Below the pieces are notes generated by a model that saw only the letters and a program-made list of their open reading frames with translations, was not told the DNA's origin and searched no databases. Below are positions 1-10,940 of a DNA stretch of 37,405 bases, in pieces; the stretch's first letter is position 1; every line of letters starts with the position of its first letter. The stretch spans positions 337,102-374,506 of the forward strand of contig MNCI01023415.1 in assembly GCA_015680685.1 (NCBI GenBank). The letters run 5' to 3'. Position numbers and translations under genes: made by a program. The DNA is from Gnetum montanum. Its lineage: Eukaryota; Streptophyta; Gnetopsida; Gnetales; Gnetaceae.

Positions 1-770
1 TGTTGTACACCACCTTGTTCTTGGAACTCCATTCCATTCTCTTGTCTCCATTATTCTTTCTCCATTCTCCACCTCATTGCCGGTTGTATCAGTAGTCTAT
101 ATTTTGGTTGATGCATTATTTTCTCTTTGGTGAATTCTTGGGGTTAAGCCTTTAACTCTTGCTCCCAAATGACATTTCCAGAGCTTATGGACTCTTTGAA
201 TGTGGGTTTGTCAGGGCATAAAGGGCATGAGCCTGCTTTGGGGAGGATCCACTAGCATTCCTATTTGGTGCACTAGTTAACTTCTTTCCCTTAAACATTT
301 TCGCAATCAACTTTTTGTTGTTTCATTCCCACCTATGACATCCATTTTACCAACGTTTCCATTGTTTCTTTTTCTCCATCTTTCTTATTCCTTATCTTTT
401 TCCATTCTATCGCTACCGAAGGATCGCTCTTAGTCATGGGGGCCCTGGTCCAATTTTTTCAATTTTTCCTAACCCCTACACCTTGGGTAGTCACCAGTGT
501 TATATCTCTAGAATCTGTATTGGCCATATCACAACTCAGCCAATGGACCTTACATTAAGGAAAGGTATCAACTGTATTGTGATTTACTTATCCTTGCTCA
601 TATGTGACTGTGTTGTGTGTGCAAATGGCAATCATACAGCAATGGACTAGACCTGGAGGAAACACTCAGGATGGACTGGTGCTGGAATGGTTGTGCAAGG
701 AACAAGATTGATGGTGCAGTTATGGATGGACAACAGAAGGTGCAATCTTGGTGTTGGCAACAACACATCT

Positions 771-803
771 TCTCCTTCTCTCTCTCTCTCTCTCTTCTCT
801 CTC
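771..803. repeat. CT-rich microsatellite
   Basis: An imperfect run of TC/CT dinucleotides. The matching place in copy R (reverse complement of about 37260-37290) holds a shorter run of the same type, so the microsatellite grew from a pyrimidine tract already present in the element. Confidence 0.8.
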
Positions 804-995
804 AACTACCAAATAAGGCTGGATGTCAATTGTGTATAGTGTTCACTCTTGTGGACATGAACACTAATGTTACCATGAATTGTAATGTTGATCCGTTCAC
901 ATGTCATCCCATTCACCATTAGTTGTCATTCAAGTCAATAATCCCATACCTTCCCAATATATTGTAAGGAACTCGAGGATGAGTTTTCATTCAAT

Positions 996-1005
996 CATGG
1001 GAGTA
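996..1005 (+). other. polypurine tract (PPT) of copy L
   Basis: The short purine-rich tract ATGGGAGTA lies directly before the LTR start. Copy R has CATGGGGGTA and the middle element has CATGGAGGTA at the same place. A PPT primes plus-strand DNA synthesis and here fixes the orientation and the LTR boundary. Confidence 0.6.
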
Positions 1006-1585
1006 TGATGAGCCACAATATCACATACATGATATCACATCCACCACGCGATATTGCATCTTGCCTCATCTTTTATAAATAAGAGGTAACACCCTTGGTT
1101 CCATATAGTTAGACTTGGACCCTTAGCCAAACTCTTACAGTTTTGTTATTCCAGAGTTAGAATTATTTTTGTGTTCTTGTAGTAGGATTTATAGAGTGAA
1201 TGGATATTTATTTGAGCAATTTGTACTTGAGCACAATTTTTTGTACGACAATAAAGATGAACTTTATGATGAACCTTACAACAGACAGATTAAGCTAATT
1301 AGTAATTAATGATTGTTTAACACTTTCCTAGTTAATTAATATCTCTCTCAACCTTCAACCCCCTTAGTTAAATACACTCAGTANAAAAGCTATAAAAATC
1401 ATATACCTCAAGCTTACTTAACCATACAACCATGACAATACAAGTAAGTTTGGAAAGATAATGATTGATTAACCCTGAGTGTTCCATTAAGGTGCATAAG
1501 CACTTAGTCCTTGGAGTTTGACTGGATTGTGCGTGAAATGCTCATATTCGTATGGTTGAGTGTAGGGGTACCTCGCCACTTATCA
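1006..1585 (+). mobile_element. 3' LTR of copy L (TGATGAG family)
   Basis: The LTR starts with TGATGAG just after the PPT and ends in CACTTATCA. In the related LTR at 35926-37070 the end reads CACTCATCA on the same element strand, so the inverted termini TGATGAG/CTCATCA are almost intact. GATATC-like motifs follow the start (1020-1055), then a TATA box at 1074-1086 (TATAAATAAGAGG), which is identical in copy R. At about 580 bp it is the shortest LTR of the family here. Position 1384 is an N. Confidence 0.8.
1074..1086 (+). promoter_or_regulatory. TATA box in LTR of copy L
   Basis: TATAAATAAGAGG lies about 70 bp inside the LTR. The same 13 bases occur on the minus strand of the right-hand LTR at 36911-36924. 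Conservation between two diverged copies supports a core promoter role in U3. Confidence 0.6.
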
Positions 1586-2564
1586 GTATTTATCCAACGA
1601 GAAAACACTCCAAGTAGAGCTCAAATATTGTAAAGGTTGTCGTATCCTTGAAATCACATTTTTCTAAGGAACAAAGTCCAAAGTTGTACAAGGATTCTCT
1701 CCTTTGAGTGCGGAGGTACCCAAGTTGGAGAACCATGTAAAAATTATGTGTGATTTTTCATTACCTTGGTTGCTTAAATTGAGGAACTTATTCAACCCTC
1801 CTTCTATGTCCTTGATCCTCAATGACTAATTCTAGCACTAATGTGGTGAGGCTTTTACAAAACTAGTTTTTTAGTTCTTAATCTCTGAGCTAATGTGGAT
1901 ATTGTAAACAAAGTTTTCCTTCAAATGTAATCCCTTTTCATAAGTTGCACCCAATGGATCCCATAGCTTTCTTTTCACTGCATTTCTTTTAAGTGGTAAT
2001 AAATTGAATAAAATTTACTTGTGATTCTAAAGTTTGGTTATTTGACATTTTCACTTATGTGGCTATTAAAAATACTTTAGAATAATGAGATATCTTAGTT
2101 GCACCATAATCGTTATGGATCTACATTCAAGTGACAACATACTCTCTAAATATTTAGTTCTACTAACTAGTTTTAGTGTTGACATGAGGCTTCATGAAAA
2201 GTTTTTTGTATTCTATGAACTAGTTCTAAAGATTACAAGACATAATAAAAGCTATTTTTACTAAGCTCATATAGAATCAAAGATTAGTTGTAAATCTCAA
2301 TTGCAAACATGCTCATAAAGAAACTACCTCTAAAACCAAAATTTGATTCTAGTACTGACATGGTAAGGCTTTTAAAAAAGGATTTTTTATTTCTATAGAG
2401 TAAAAAATAAAAAAAAAAGAATTTTAATATAAAAACTATGAATATACAACAAAAATGTAGGTTCCACCATAAATCACTTTAGTCTTGGTCCACATACTAA
2501 AATAAGAAGCATGATGATATAGGGATACCTCTTTTGATTCTCTTGTTCTTTTTCTGTGTGTTTT
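1586..2564. repeat. gene-free AT-rich stretch with three diverged direct repeats
   Basis: No gene is visible. A roughly 50-bp motif occurs three times, at about 1826-1880, 2160-2213 and 2340-2395. Each copy has a 'tagtactgacatg' type core followed by 'aggctttt' and a T-rich tail. The copies are irregularly spaced and clearly diverged, so this may be an old unrecognised element. Confidence 0.4.
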
Positions 2565-3599
2565 TATAGGTTTTGGGCTCTATGGAGACATCTTGGAGGC
2601 CAATGAGATATCTTACCTAAGATTTGGGATGTCAAAGGTGATGTCTAGGATGTTCTCGAGATGTTTGGAAATTTCTAGAGACATATAGGATGTTTGATAG
2701 TCATCTTGAATGAGATGTCTCATAGGAGTGTGAGATGTCTCAAAAAGTATTAGGATGTCTCAGTTGAATGTGAGAACTCTCAAGAAATTTTTGGTGCTTT
2801 TTAGAACATTTTGAGATAGTTTCTAGCAAGATTTTGTTGCAGTTTTGGAAAATTTAAGGCACTTCTAGCAAATTTGTGGAATTTTTAGGGAGACATCTCT
2901 AATGAAGGTGAGACAACCCAAGTGAGGCTAAGGTATCACAATCATGGTGGAAACATATCAGGCCAGTATGAGATGTCATAGCTGCTAGCATTGTTTCTCA
3001 GTAAGATAATCTGAGGAGGCTAGAGATGACCCGTACGACTAAGAAAACTTCCAAAATTATCCATTCCAATTTTAGAAATAGCTAAGAAAATGTGAAAAAA
3101 GATAAAAATAGCATGGGATCTTCAATTTATGTTTGAGAAAGGTTTCCCAGGTGTCTTATTTTGTTTTTGCTAATAAATATTGGTGTTCTTATGCTTGTAC
3201 TATATAGATATGTGAGTGAGATATCATGAGATGTCAAGAAAGCACATGTGAAGAATGCATGTGTGTTTGCAGCCCTTGGTCAATTGAATGAGTGTTGTCT
3301 TGGTATCTCTTGAATCTTATGAGTTAAGATCTCAATCCCATGTTATGTGAGAGACTCTCTTAATTGTGTCTTGCATTGAGAACAACTATTGTATGGCTAT
3401 AGAACCTCATGTTCTGTAGAATTATTTAAGTATGAAAGAGGTTGTGTTTGGATGTTTTGTGTGTTGTTAAATCCTACTGTAATCTTTTTGCAATAATTAA
3501 AGATAGCTATTTTTATTTTCTATCATATCATTTGTCTTATCATAATATCTAGATTTAGTGTTTGGAAGGTAATTTTAATACTGGAGTGAACCTGCTCCA
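2565..3599 (+). mobile_element. solo LTR of the chromovirus-like family
   Basis: The 3' half (about 3290-3599) aligns with 5990-6316 and 19800-20114. All three share the phrase around 'gatctca(g/a)tcc', a 'gagaacaa' block and the end 'ctgctcca'. The 5' half carries many 'gagatgtctc'-like repeats, also present near 19370-19500. No PBS or gag follows at 3600, so this looks like a solo LTR left by recombination or a fragment. The left edge is approximate. Confidence 0.65.
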
Positions 3600-5865
3600 A
3601 ATAATCGAATATATAAGATGGATAGAGAATTATCTCATATTTTTCCAAGAATTGAAAGAATGAGAACATATAAACAAAGCTTCAAATAACCAGAAAAAAA
3701 ATATAAAATGTTATGATAATATGTAAATGAAAATTCTCCCATCACCTTAGGAAAGGAAAGACCTTGGCTTCCCACCTAAGTATAGGATAGGCCTTGGCTT
3801 ATAAAGGATCTGACAACACCCTTACTAGGGTTTCATGATAAGAATTTCAAGATACTATAAAGGGAGTTTAGTCATGTACATTACTTAAGACTTATTTTGT
3901 GCATACTGTAGGCTCAAATATCAAGGCAACAATTAAGAATAAAAAAGTCATCAAAATGGGTAGCTGTAAACTTTGTGAGGTTAATTCTATAAATAGGAAA
4001 GTTTTAAACTCTATGAGATTAATTCTAAGAATAGGAAAGAGAAAAACCTAAGCAGATTGTATATAAAATATCTATTCTAGGCTTCCATGTGTTTCTTGAG
4101 AAACTACTATTCAGCTACTAACTAGTTATCAACATAGTCTTATGATCATTTAGTACTGTAGTTCTCTAGAAGCTTTCAACACACTTGAATTATGAATAGT
4201 TTAGCCTTACTTTCATAAATTCTCTTTTCTAATTCATGCCTTATATGCATTACATAAGTATGCTATGATATCTCAAAATTATCTTCCTTCCTCATTAGAT
4301 GATCATGTAATGACCATTTTCTTGTGGAAAGCTTAGCTACTACGTGATGTAGTTATCATACTAGATTGATTATATAGAAGGAATTTTAGGTAGCAAAAGC
4401 ATTATTTGGCTATCTTGACTTCAAAATGAATCAGATAATAAAATTTATATTCTTAGAAATCTTAGGAATTTATCTATAATTTTTTTTAAATGAATTACTA
4501 TAAAAGATATCTAGAAGTTATGGTTATCTTATGTTCTTTTCAATCTATCAAAAATTATCATAATTTTATTAATGCAATTTTGAGAGATGATAACTTAAAA
4601 ATTGTTACATTTCTAAAGCTTAAATTTTAACTAAAACTTTCTATAGATATTATATTTCAAATAAATCTAATTTCACATCAAATTGTTATGTAATGAGGAA
4701 TAAATAAGCTAATTATTTACCATCATTCATTTTGGTAAAAATTCCAAATTCCAAAAATATATTGTAATAGAATTTAAACAAAAAATTTGGCTGCATCTAT
4801 ACACCTATTATAGCTTTCTAATAAATCTAGAATCATTGAAAATGTTAAAAAATGGTAGAGATATAATCAAAATAGTAAATATCCCCCAAACTAATTGTTC
4901 AACTTCCAAGATTGAGTAAATAATGATGAATAATGTTGATGAAATGATGAACATATAAAATATTAATGAGTTGATTATAAAATAGTCAAATTCTTATTCA
5001 AATTGCATTCATTATTCTCTAATACACATTTCCAAGAGATCCCTTGAATATATATATATATATATATATATATGACAAGTAGGGGAAAGTTTACTAAAAA
5101 TAATACAATATAGTCCCAATGACAAATAAATTTTAAAATTAAATTTACATCTATTCATAAATTTGAAAATTTCTTATATTTTATTAAAATAAATTTCCAT
5201 TATATAACAAATATAAAAAATTATTATCTTATACTCTAAAAAGACTAACATATATGATATTATAATAAATTATATTGTTGGTTTTGGCTCATGCCATAAT
5301 GATGATGTTTTGCTAATTATGTAGTTTACTTCAATCATAATTAATGAGTTATCTAACTATTTTATAATCTACTTCATATAATGATTTATATTTCATAGCG
5401 CATCCTCCATGATATACTATTTGAATATGTTCTTAATTGAGATTATTTTACCTCATATTGTTATAGTTAACTTATATTTGGATCAATATCTAATGCTAAT
5501 TTTGTTTTTGAGTGGAAAATATATGATATCTTTAGCATTATTTAAATTTTGTATTTTTTTTATTTAATCTTATAGTGTGATTCTTTGATGTATGATCTAT
5601 GATCGATGCTAGTAATTTGTATTCTAGGTGGGTTACCAAGTAATTATTATTCCATTATTAATGTAAACACAATTTCTATAATGGGTTTATCTTCACACTC
5701 AATATTTAGAAATGATTTGTAGAATTTAATGAGAAAGTCAATGTATGAAGATAGTTCATATAGGTAATGATTTATAAGAAAAAAATTGCAATTGCATCAT
5801 GAGTGTCTTCAAAATTCTATATTGGCACATGGAATGGTATCCTATACTGAGGAAGATCTAGAAAA
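3600..5865. other. gene-free AT-rich spacer
   Basis: I see no coding frame, RNA gene or clear repeat boundary here. It is strongly AT-rich with a perfect TA microsatellite at 5048-5073. If the chromovirus 5' LTR once began further left, its first half has been lost or replaced here. Confidence 0.5.
5048..5073. repeat. (TA)n microsatellite
   Basis: About 13 uninterrupted AT dinucleotides, the purest simple repeat in the window. Confidence 0.9.
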
Positions 5866-6316
5866 ATGAGTAGAGCTTGTATGTAAAGGAATGGTGGAAA
5901 ACACTCTTGAGAGTGGAGAGCTAGATAAGAGAGAGTGGGTGAGCACATTGGATGAGTGAAATTTGGTTATTGCAGCTCCAAGGTTAACTTGTGGTGTGTT
6001 GTTCTATGTGTTATATTCTCTTGTATCTCACTTCTGAGTTGAGATCTCAGTCCTAAGTTATGGGAGAGATTTTTTTTGGTTGTGTCTTACATTTGAGAAC
6101 AACCACTGTATGGTTGTAGAGCTGCATACTCTACAACATTATTTGAGTGTGATATGTTTTTGGATGCTTGTGGATTGTGTGAATCCTATTGTAATATTAT
6201 AATAAATTAATTCAATATAGCTAGTTTTCTTGTTTTCTAGCAAATAGTTTTGTCTTTACATAATATCTAGGTTTAGTGTGTTGAAGGTGATTTAATTGTG
6301 AAGTGAACTTGCTCCA
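5866..6316 (+). mobile_element. partial 5' LTR of the chromovirus at 5866-20114
   Basis: Aligns with the last 430 bp or so of the 3' LTR (19685-20114), from 'acttgtatg(t/c)aaagga' through 'aacactcttgagagtg' to the end 'gaact(t)gctcca'. Similarity fades left of about 5866, so the 5' half is missing or very diverged. A PBS follows within ten bases, which fixes it as the 5' LTR. Confidence 0.75.
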
Positions 6317-6323
6317 AAATTAT

Positions 6324-6336
6324 TGGTATCAAAGCC
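6324..6336 (+). other. primer binding site, initiator tRNA-Met type
   Basis: TGGTATCAAAGCC differs by one base (A for G) from TGGTATCAGAGCC, the usual plant LTR-retrotransposon PBS complementary to the 3' end of initiator tRNA-Met. It lies just after the LTR end. Confidence 0.85.
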
Positions 6337-6385
6337 TAGTTTTATTATTGTTAGGATTAGTGGTTTATGATTTTTTCAATTTCAA

Positions 6386-7161
6386 ATGGCACCTAAGAAG
6401 AAACAAGTGCAAGCTCTAAATCATGACATGGAGAGCATGAAGTTATCCTTCTAGATGATGGTTGCTTGATTGAATGAAATCAATGCGAAGGTGGATATAC
6501 AAGCTAATCTAAGTCATATTCCAACACATGGAGGTGGAAAGCCTATATGTTTAGATGAAGAAGTCTTACATCCATATGAAGATGGAGTAGATGAAGAGGA
6601 AGGTCAATCCAGCTATGGAAGTGTAGGAAATAATCAGCTAAGGATTCCAATGGAAGGGAATCATTATTCCTCATATGAGAACTCTAATGGCTTCAGTGGT
6701 GTTTAATACTTTTTCAAGAAAGCTTAATAAAAAAGATGAGGCTAGGCTTTCAGGAGCATTTGAAAATACTTCAAGACTTTTGTATGTAGAGTTGAAGACA
6801 TTTAATAGTATAGATGATACCAATGCTTTTGCATGTTGACTAAAGATACTTGAGAAGAATTTTTAATTAGAAGAGGAATCAAATAACTTGAGGGTACCTA
6901 TTTCTAAATCTAGATTATAAGGTATGACTTCTACTTGGTGGGAAAGAAGTCTCAGCATCATGAAAGTCAAAATGGTCAATCTATCAAAGGTTGGGATCTG
7001 GTAAAATATAAGTTGAAAAGGAAATTTGAAAAATTTTATCAAAGACAAGATACCATTTTGAAGTTGAAATTCCTAATGAAAGATTACAAGGATGTCAAAG
7101 AATTTTACATCAAATTTTGTGATCTATTCCATCAAGCTATAGTAAATTGGAAGTAGTATGA
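6386..7161 (+). pseudogene. gag, N-terminal part (chromovirus)
   Basis: Gag forms the retrotransposon's virus-like particle and binds its RNA. The first ATG after the PBS opens MAPKKKQVQALNHDMESM. The frame runs to 6706 with two stops near 6455 and 6467, then continues in another frame to about 6930 and a third to 7156. The middle part carries STWWER and WDLVKYKLKRKFEKFY, followed by KEFYIKFCDL. These match the Trp-rich central part of plant Ty3 gag. At least two frameshifts and several stops make it non-functional. It is interrupted at 7162 by the insertion of the TGATGAG element and resumes at 16428. Confidence 0.8.
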
Positions 7162-7162
7162 G

Positions 7163-7998
7163 TGATGAGCGTTGAGGTACCCCTACACCCAACCATATGA
7201 ATCAAAAGCGTTTACGCATGATTCGGCTAAATTCTGTGGATGGGACTAGTTGTGCATCTAAATCATTATGCCTTGATCATAGTTCACTATCTTCCCACTT
7301 GGACTAGTGGTAGCTTTGTGGGAATCATTATGCCTTGTCAAAGATATTAATTAATTAAGCTAATTAACAATGAAAAGTAAAGTCTAAACTAGCCTACTTG
7401 CGATGAGTATCCATTACTAATCATTTGTACATGTCTTGGACTTCATGTAGCTACCACTAGGATTACTAAGCATACCATTACTAGGAAGACCAAATGATAA
7501 TAGTACTAGGCTACAGAGTAGTTACACTTAAGTGCATGCAATTAGTTGTACTCATTCTACTTAATGATAGGAATAATAAAGAGTAATAAATGGAAACATT
7601 AAGTAAGGAAAACAGTAAATAATAAAATAATTAAAAGCAATAATAAAGCTAAGTGGATGCTATAATGATGGAAGTAATCTCGATCTTTATTACCAGACAT
7701 ACAATGTATCCAAGTACATCGCACTAGAATAAGGATGCCATACGATCACTAAACATCACACTATGGCCATGCATTGGAAACTAACAAAGCTTGAAATCAA
7801 AAATCTAGGAATCTATTTCTATCTTTTGTTTTCTCTTACTACTACAAATGTGCATCCAAATGTGGTATTTATAAGCATCCACAGGAGAGGAAATATCAAA
7901 TCCCCGACATTGGTGGTTGTGCCTCAATATCGAATACCTGATATTGTTGTTCCGATATTAGATATTCAATATCACAACCCTTCAAAACATGATCATCA
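7163..7998 (-). mobile_element. 3' LTR of the nested element
   Basis: Starts TGATGAG and ends ATCATCA. It aligns with 15537-16427 throughout but lacks about 55 bp, mainly at about 7318-7345, where the other LTR has the stretch near 15690-15770. The pair differs by many substitutions, so the insertion is old. GATATT/ATATCG-type motifs lie at 7920-7975, the U3 end on the minus strand. Confidence 0.85.
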
Positions 7999-8008
7999 TA
8001 CCTCCATG
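7999..8008 (-). other. polypurine tract of the nested element
   Basis: On the minus strand this reads CATGGAGGTA, directly before the 3' LTR. The sequence upstream (about 8009-8035) matches the NSRxSF-coding tail seen before the PPT in copies L and R. Confidence 0.6.
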
Positions 8009-8139
8009 ACTGAATAAAAACTCATCCTTGAGTTAAACGAAAATGAGGAACAAGTTCTTTTACAAAATATTAGGAAGGTATGGGATTATTGATTGACTTA
8101 ACTAGACATATCAATTGACTTTTTTATGCCACAGTGGTG

Positions 8140-10940
8140 CTTTACAAAAATGGATACAACATGACAAAATAAAAAAAATTGGGCAAAACTCATGTAGTTC
8201 CCAGAGGTGATGGCTCTTTCATGGGCCACTTCCCCTAGTCATTAAGCTTCTAGAATTTATAGTGATTCAAGAGTGCCTACAACGTCTCCTCCTTCATTCT
8301 TGGATCATGTATCATCTAGATTGATGAGCCAATGTGTGTTGGAATCAGTACATCCCACAGACATGGTAACTGTGGAAACATCTTATTTTTTTTCATGTAC
8401 CATGCTACTAATTTCTATTATTCCTCCTCAAAGGCCCTAGCCTTTTCTTTTAATTCATGGTGATCTATTAATCTCTTGGATAGGTCTAAATCCACATCTC
8501 TTTGTCCATGGTAGTGACCCTTTATTGCTTCCAATTCTGAGTTTGCCATGTGGATTTTTTATAGAGCACTTTTCCTATCTACAAACTCTTTTTCATATAG
8601 TGCATAGGTGGCCACTACTTGTTGTTGTAGCTCATTTCTAGGTCGACCTACTGTTAACATGGCAAAGTTGGCATAACGAAGGTTAGCCAATGTCATGTAC
8701 TCTTTCAAATCTTCAATCTATAGGTCCTTGTTCTTTAATTTTGCTTGATGGGCCAAGGCATAGCTATCTAAGATTGGCTGCTAGTCAAGATTCTATGCTA
8801 ACATGGAATTAATGAAGGCCTTTCCAATCTGGATTTCTTTTTCATTGATCTATTTCTACATGCTAATTTGATCTTGGAAGTGCTCCTTTAGCTTTTCATG
8901 TTTCTTGGCCTTATTTTGCTATGCACTCATTTCAAGTGTAGATTTCTAATATATTGCATAGACCTCCTCCATTGAGAGGATTCAATTTTCTTTGACCAAT
9001 CTACTTATGTCCTGGTTAACCCTCACCAGTTATTCTCTAAATTAGTGGACACTTTCTTCAAAGATATTTTTCTGTTTCTCTATAGTGGCCAACCTTGCAT
9101 TATCAACAGCAAGTTGTTTATTCTCTTGTTGTGCAGCAATCAATGCCTTCTTAGGGGCGTACATTTGAGCTTTGGCAATCGAGCCATTCTAGACAACTTT
9201 CTCCTTTTGTTGTTTAGTAGCTTTATTCTATTCAATCAAGAAACCTAACTACCCTATTTAAAATTATTTTAACTAGTCAGGCACAATGAATTGGGCAAGG
9301 TTCCATCTTTTAGCTCTCAAGGTAGCAAGCTCTTGTTGTAGTCGATGCACTTCTATTTCTGCATGCTTTGCCTTGATCTTTACCATGATCAACTTTCCTT
9401 TTGTGGTGATGAGGTGTGACTAAGCTATAGTGACATCACTAGAGATATCAAAAAGAGTTTTCATTACTTTTCTAGTCTACAGTAATCTATTAAGTACATG
9501 CTCATGGGCCACAGGAGTCATCAAATTCCCAATTAGCATTTGTGCATCTCTAGCTTTGATCAAGTCCACCAGGGGCACAACAGGCACATTAAAGGATTAT
9601 TTAATGTGATCTATGATAACTTCTTCTATGCTTGCCACATCTTGGTGCTACACGAACACAACTATGGCACCTTATCTTGTCTCAAGCACCACTTGAAAAG
9701 ATGTGACATCCTCAAAGATCTATTGTGACCATTGGGCTTCTCCTCTTGATTACAAAGAAATCTATTCCCTTGATGGATCAACAAAAACTATGGACTGCAC
9801 AACATCATTAATGACTTAGAAGAGGTTTGATTCATCCCTACTTCCCCAGCTAGGAGTTTTAGCTATGCATTGCATATGGCTCATTATGGATTGGTAATCT
9901 TATGGCGGTGATGGTGTAACTTGTGGCTCTCACTGCTACTTAGGCTCTTGCTCTATTTCATTTTTTAGTTCTCGCTCCTTTTCTAATTCTTATTCTTGTT
10001 TATCACTAAGGTCTTTCCTTGGTGCTATAGGTTTAAGAAACTCAACGAAAGAAGCATTTTGAGCCCTCTTGGGAACATCATTAATATATCCCAAGATTTT
10101 GATGTACTTGCATAGTTTCCTGATCAAGAAAGGGAATGGAAGTGTTGGCTTTCCTAACTTCTTTTCTTTGAAGCACCTTTGGATTTCCATGAAGTACAAT
10201 TTGGGAAGATTGACATTGTATTTATCCATTAATATTATACTTCCTTTGGCCACATAGGTTGATATTCTATTAAGCCCTTTAGTTGGGAAGAAGTGGTATG
10301 TGCCTATCTTAAAATAAGTCCTCCTTTCCAGAGTTAACTCACTATATGTTTTATTATCTTTGTTATGCACCTACCTTAGCCACAAATTTCTAGTTTCCAC
10401 ATTGGACCTTATGGAAAGATGTGCCAACTTGGCCCCCACATTTGGTAGGTTCAGAGCCTCTACGATTGCCTTGACTGAAAAAGAAACAATAACTCTGTCA
10501 ATGTTAACTATGCTTCCCTCTTCCTTATTATGCCAAAACTAGTACATCTCATTGAGGTACCATTCCCCACTTTTTGAAAGGATTTTCCATAAAGATGATG
10601 CTTGGAGTTAAGTTCTAACTGCCTCAGGGGAAAATGCCATAAATGGATCACAGTTCATTTCCACAATGATCATGGTTAACATGGATTTCTCTTGGATGGC
10701 TTTGAGGCATTCCTGGAACAATGTGAGGCATTGTCCTTGCACTAGGGCCTGTGGTTCTATATTCTTCCCTTGGACCAACTACCCTATAGTAAGAGCCTCT
10801 TGATGAATGATAAAAAACTACGCCTCCTCTTCTTCATGCTTAATTGGTGGACCTCATTCTCCTAGTTAGCCTCTACCACCTCTCGAGTGTTTACTTGCAC
10901 CTTGTGAAGGTCCTTCTTGTCCTTCCCTTTTTGGCACCAT
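8140..10940 (-). pseudogene. ORF2 of the nested element, ~930-codon coiled-coil protein with a PF20167-like domain
   Basis: Read from the ATG at 10940 (MVPKREGQEGPSQGASKHSR), one frame continues to about 8140. I could read it directly at 10940-9900 and 8990-8150; these segments are in the same frame, with no net frameshift between them. It is broken by many stops that fit former Gln or Arg codons. An intact stretch at 10370-9990 holds GLNRISTYVAKGSIILMDKY, then NVNLPKLY and LGKPTLPFPFLIRKLCKY. This order resembles the 'putative plant transposon protein' family (Pfam PF20167 as I recall it), found in plant retroelements without known function. The C-terminal third (about 8970-8450) is rich in Lys, Glu and Gln (KAKKHEKLKEHFQDQISM, LKNKDLQIEDLKEYM) and looks like a coiled coil. 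The domain assignment is inference; the long shared frame is seen directly. Confidence 0.65.

Larger units (their letters stand above)
1..1005 (+). mobile_element. 3' internal region of a TGATGAG-family LTR element (copy L)
   Basis: This is the end of an LTR retrotransposon whose 5' part lies left of the window. Positions 640-1005 align with the reverse complement of 37071-37405, which precedes another LTR of the same family. Shared landmarks include the stretch around 838-905 and a short frame at about 970-990 reading NSRMSF (NSRTSF in copy R), which resembles the end of pol in many plant Ty3/gypsy elements. A block at 214-255 resembles the reverse complement of 11873-11917 in the middle element. 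I see no convincing open reading frame in 1-1005; the 101-codon frame at 617-922 is not kept in copy R. Confidence 0.7.

Noticed and set aside
617-922. 101-codon plus-strand frame
   Set aside because: It lies in the pre-LTR region of copy L. Copy R aligns with it but is open in another way and with indels, so the frame itself is not conserved.
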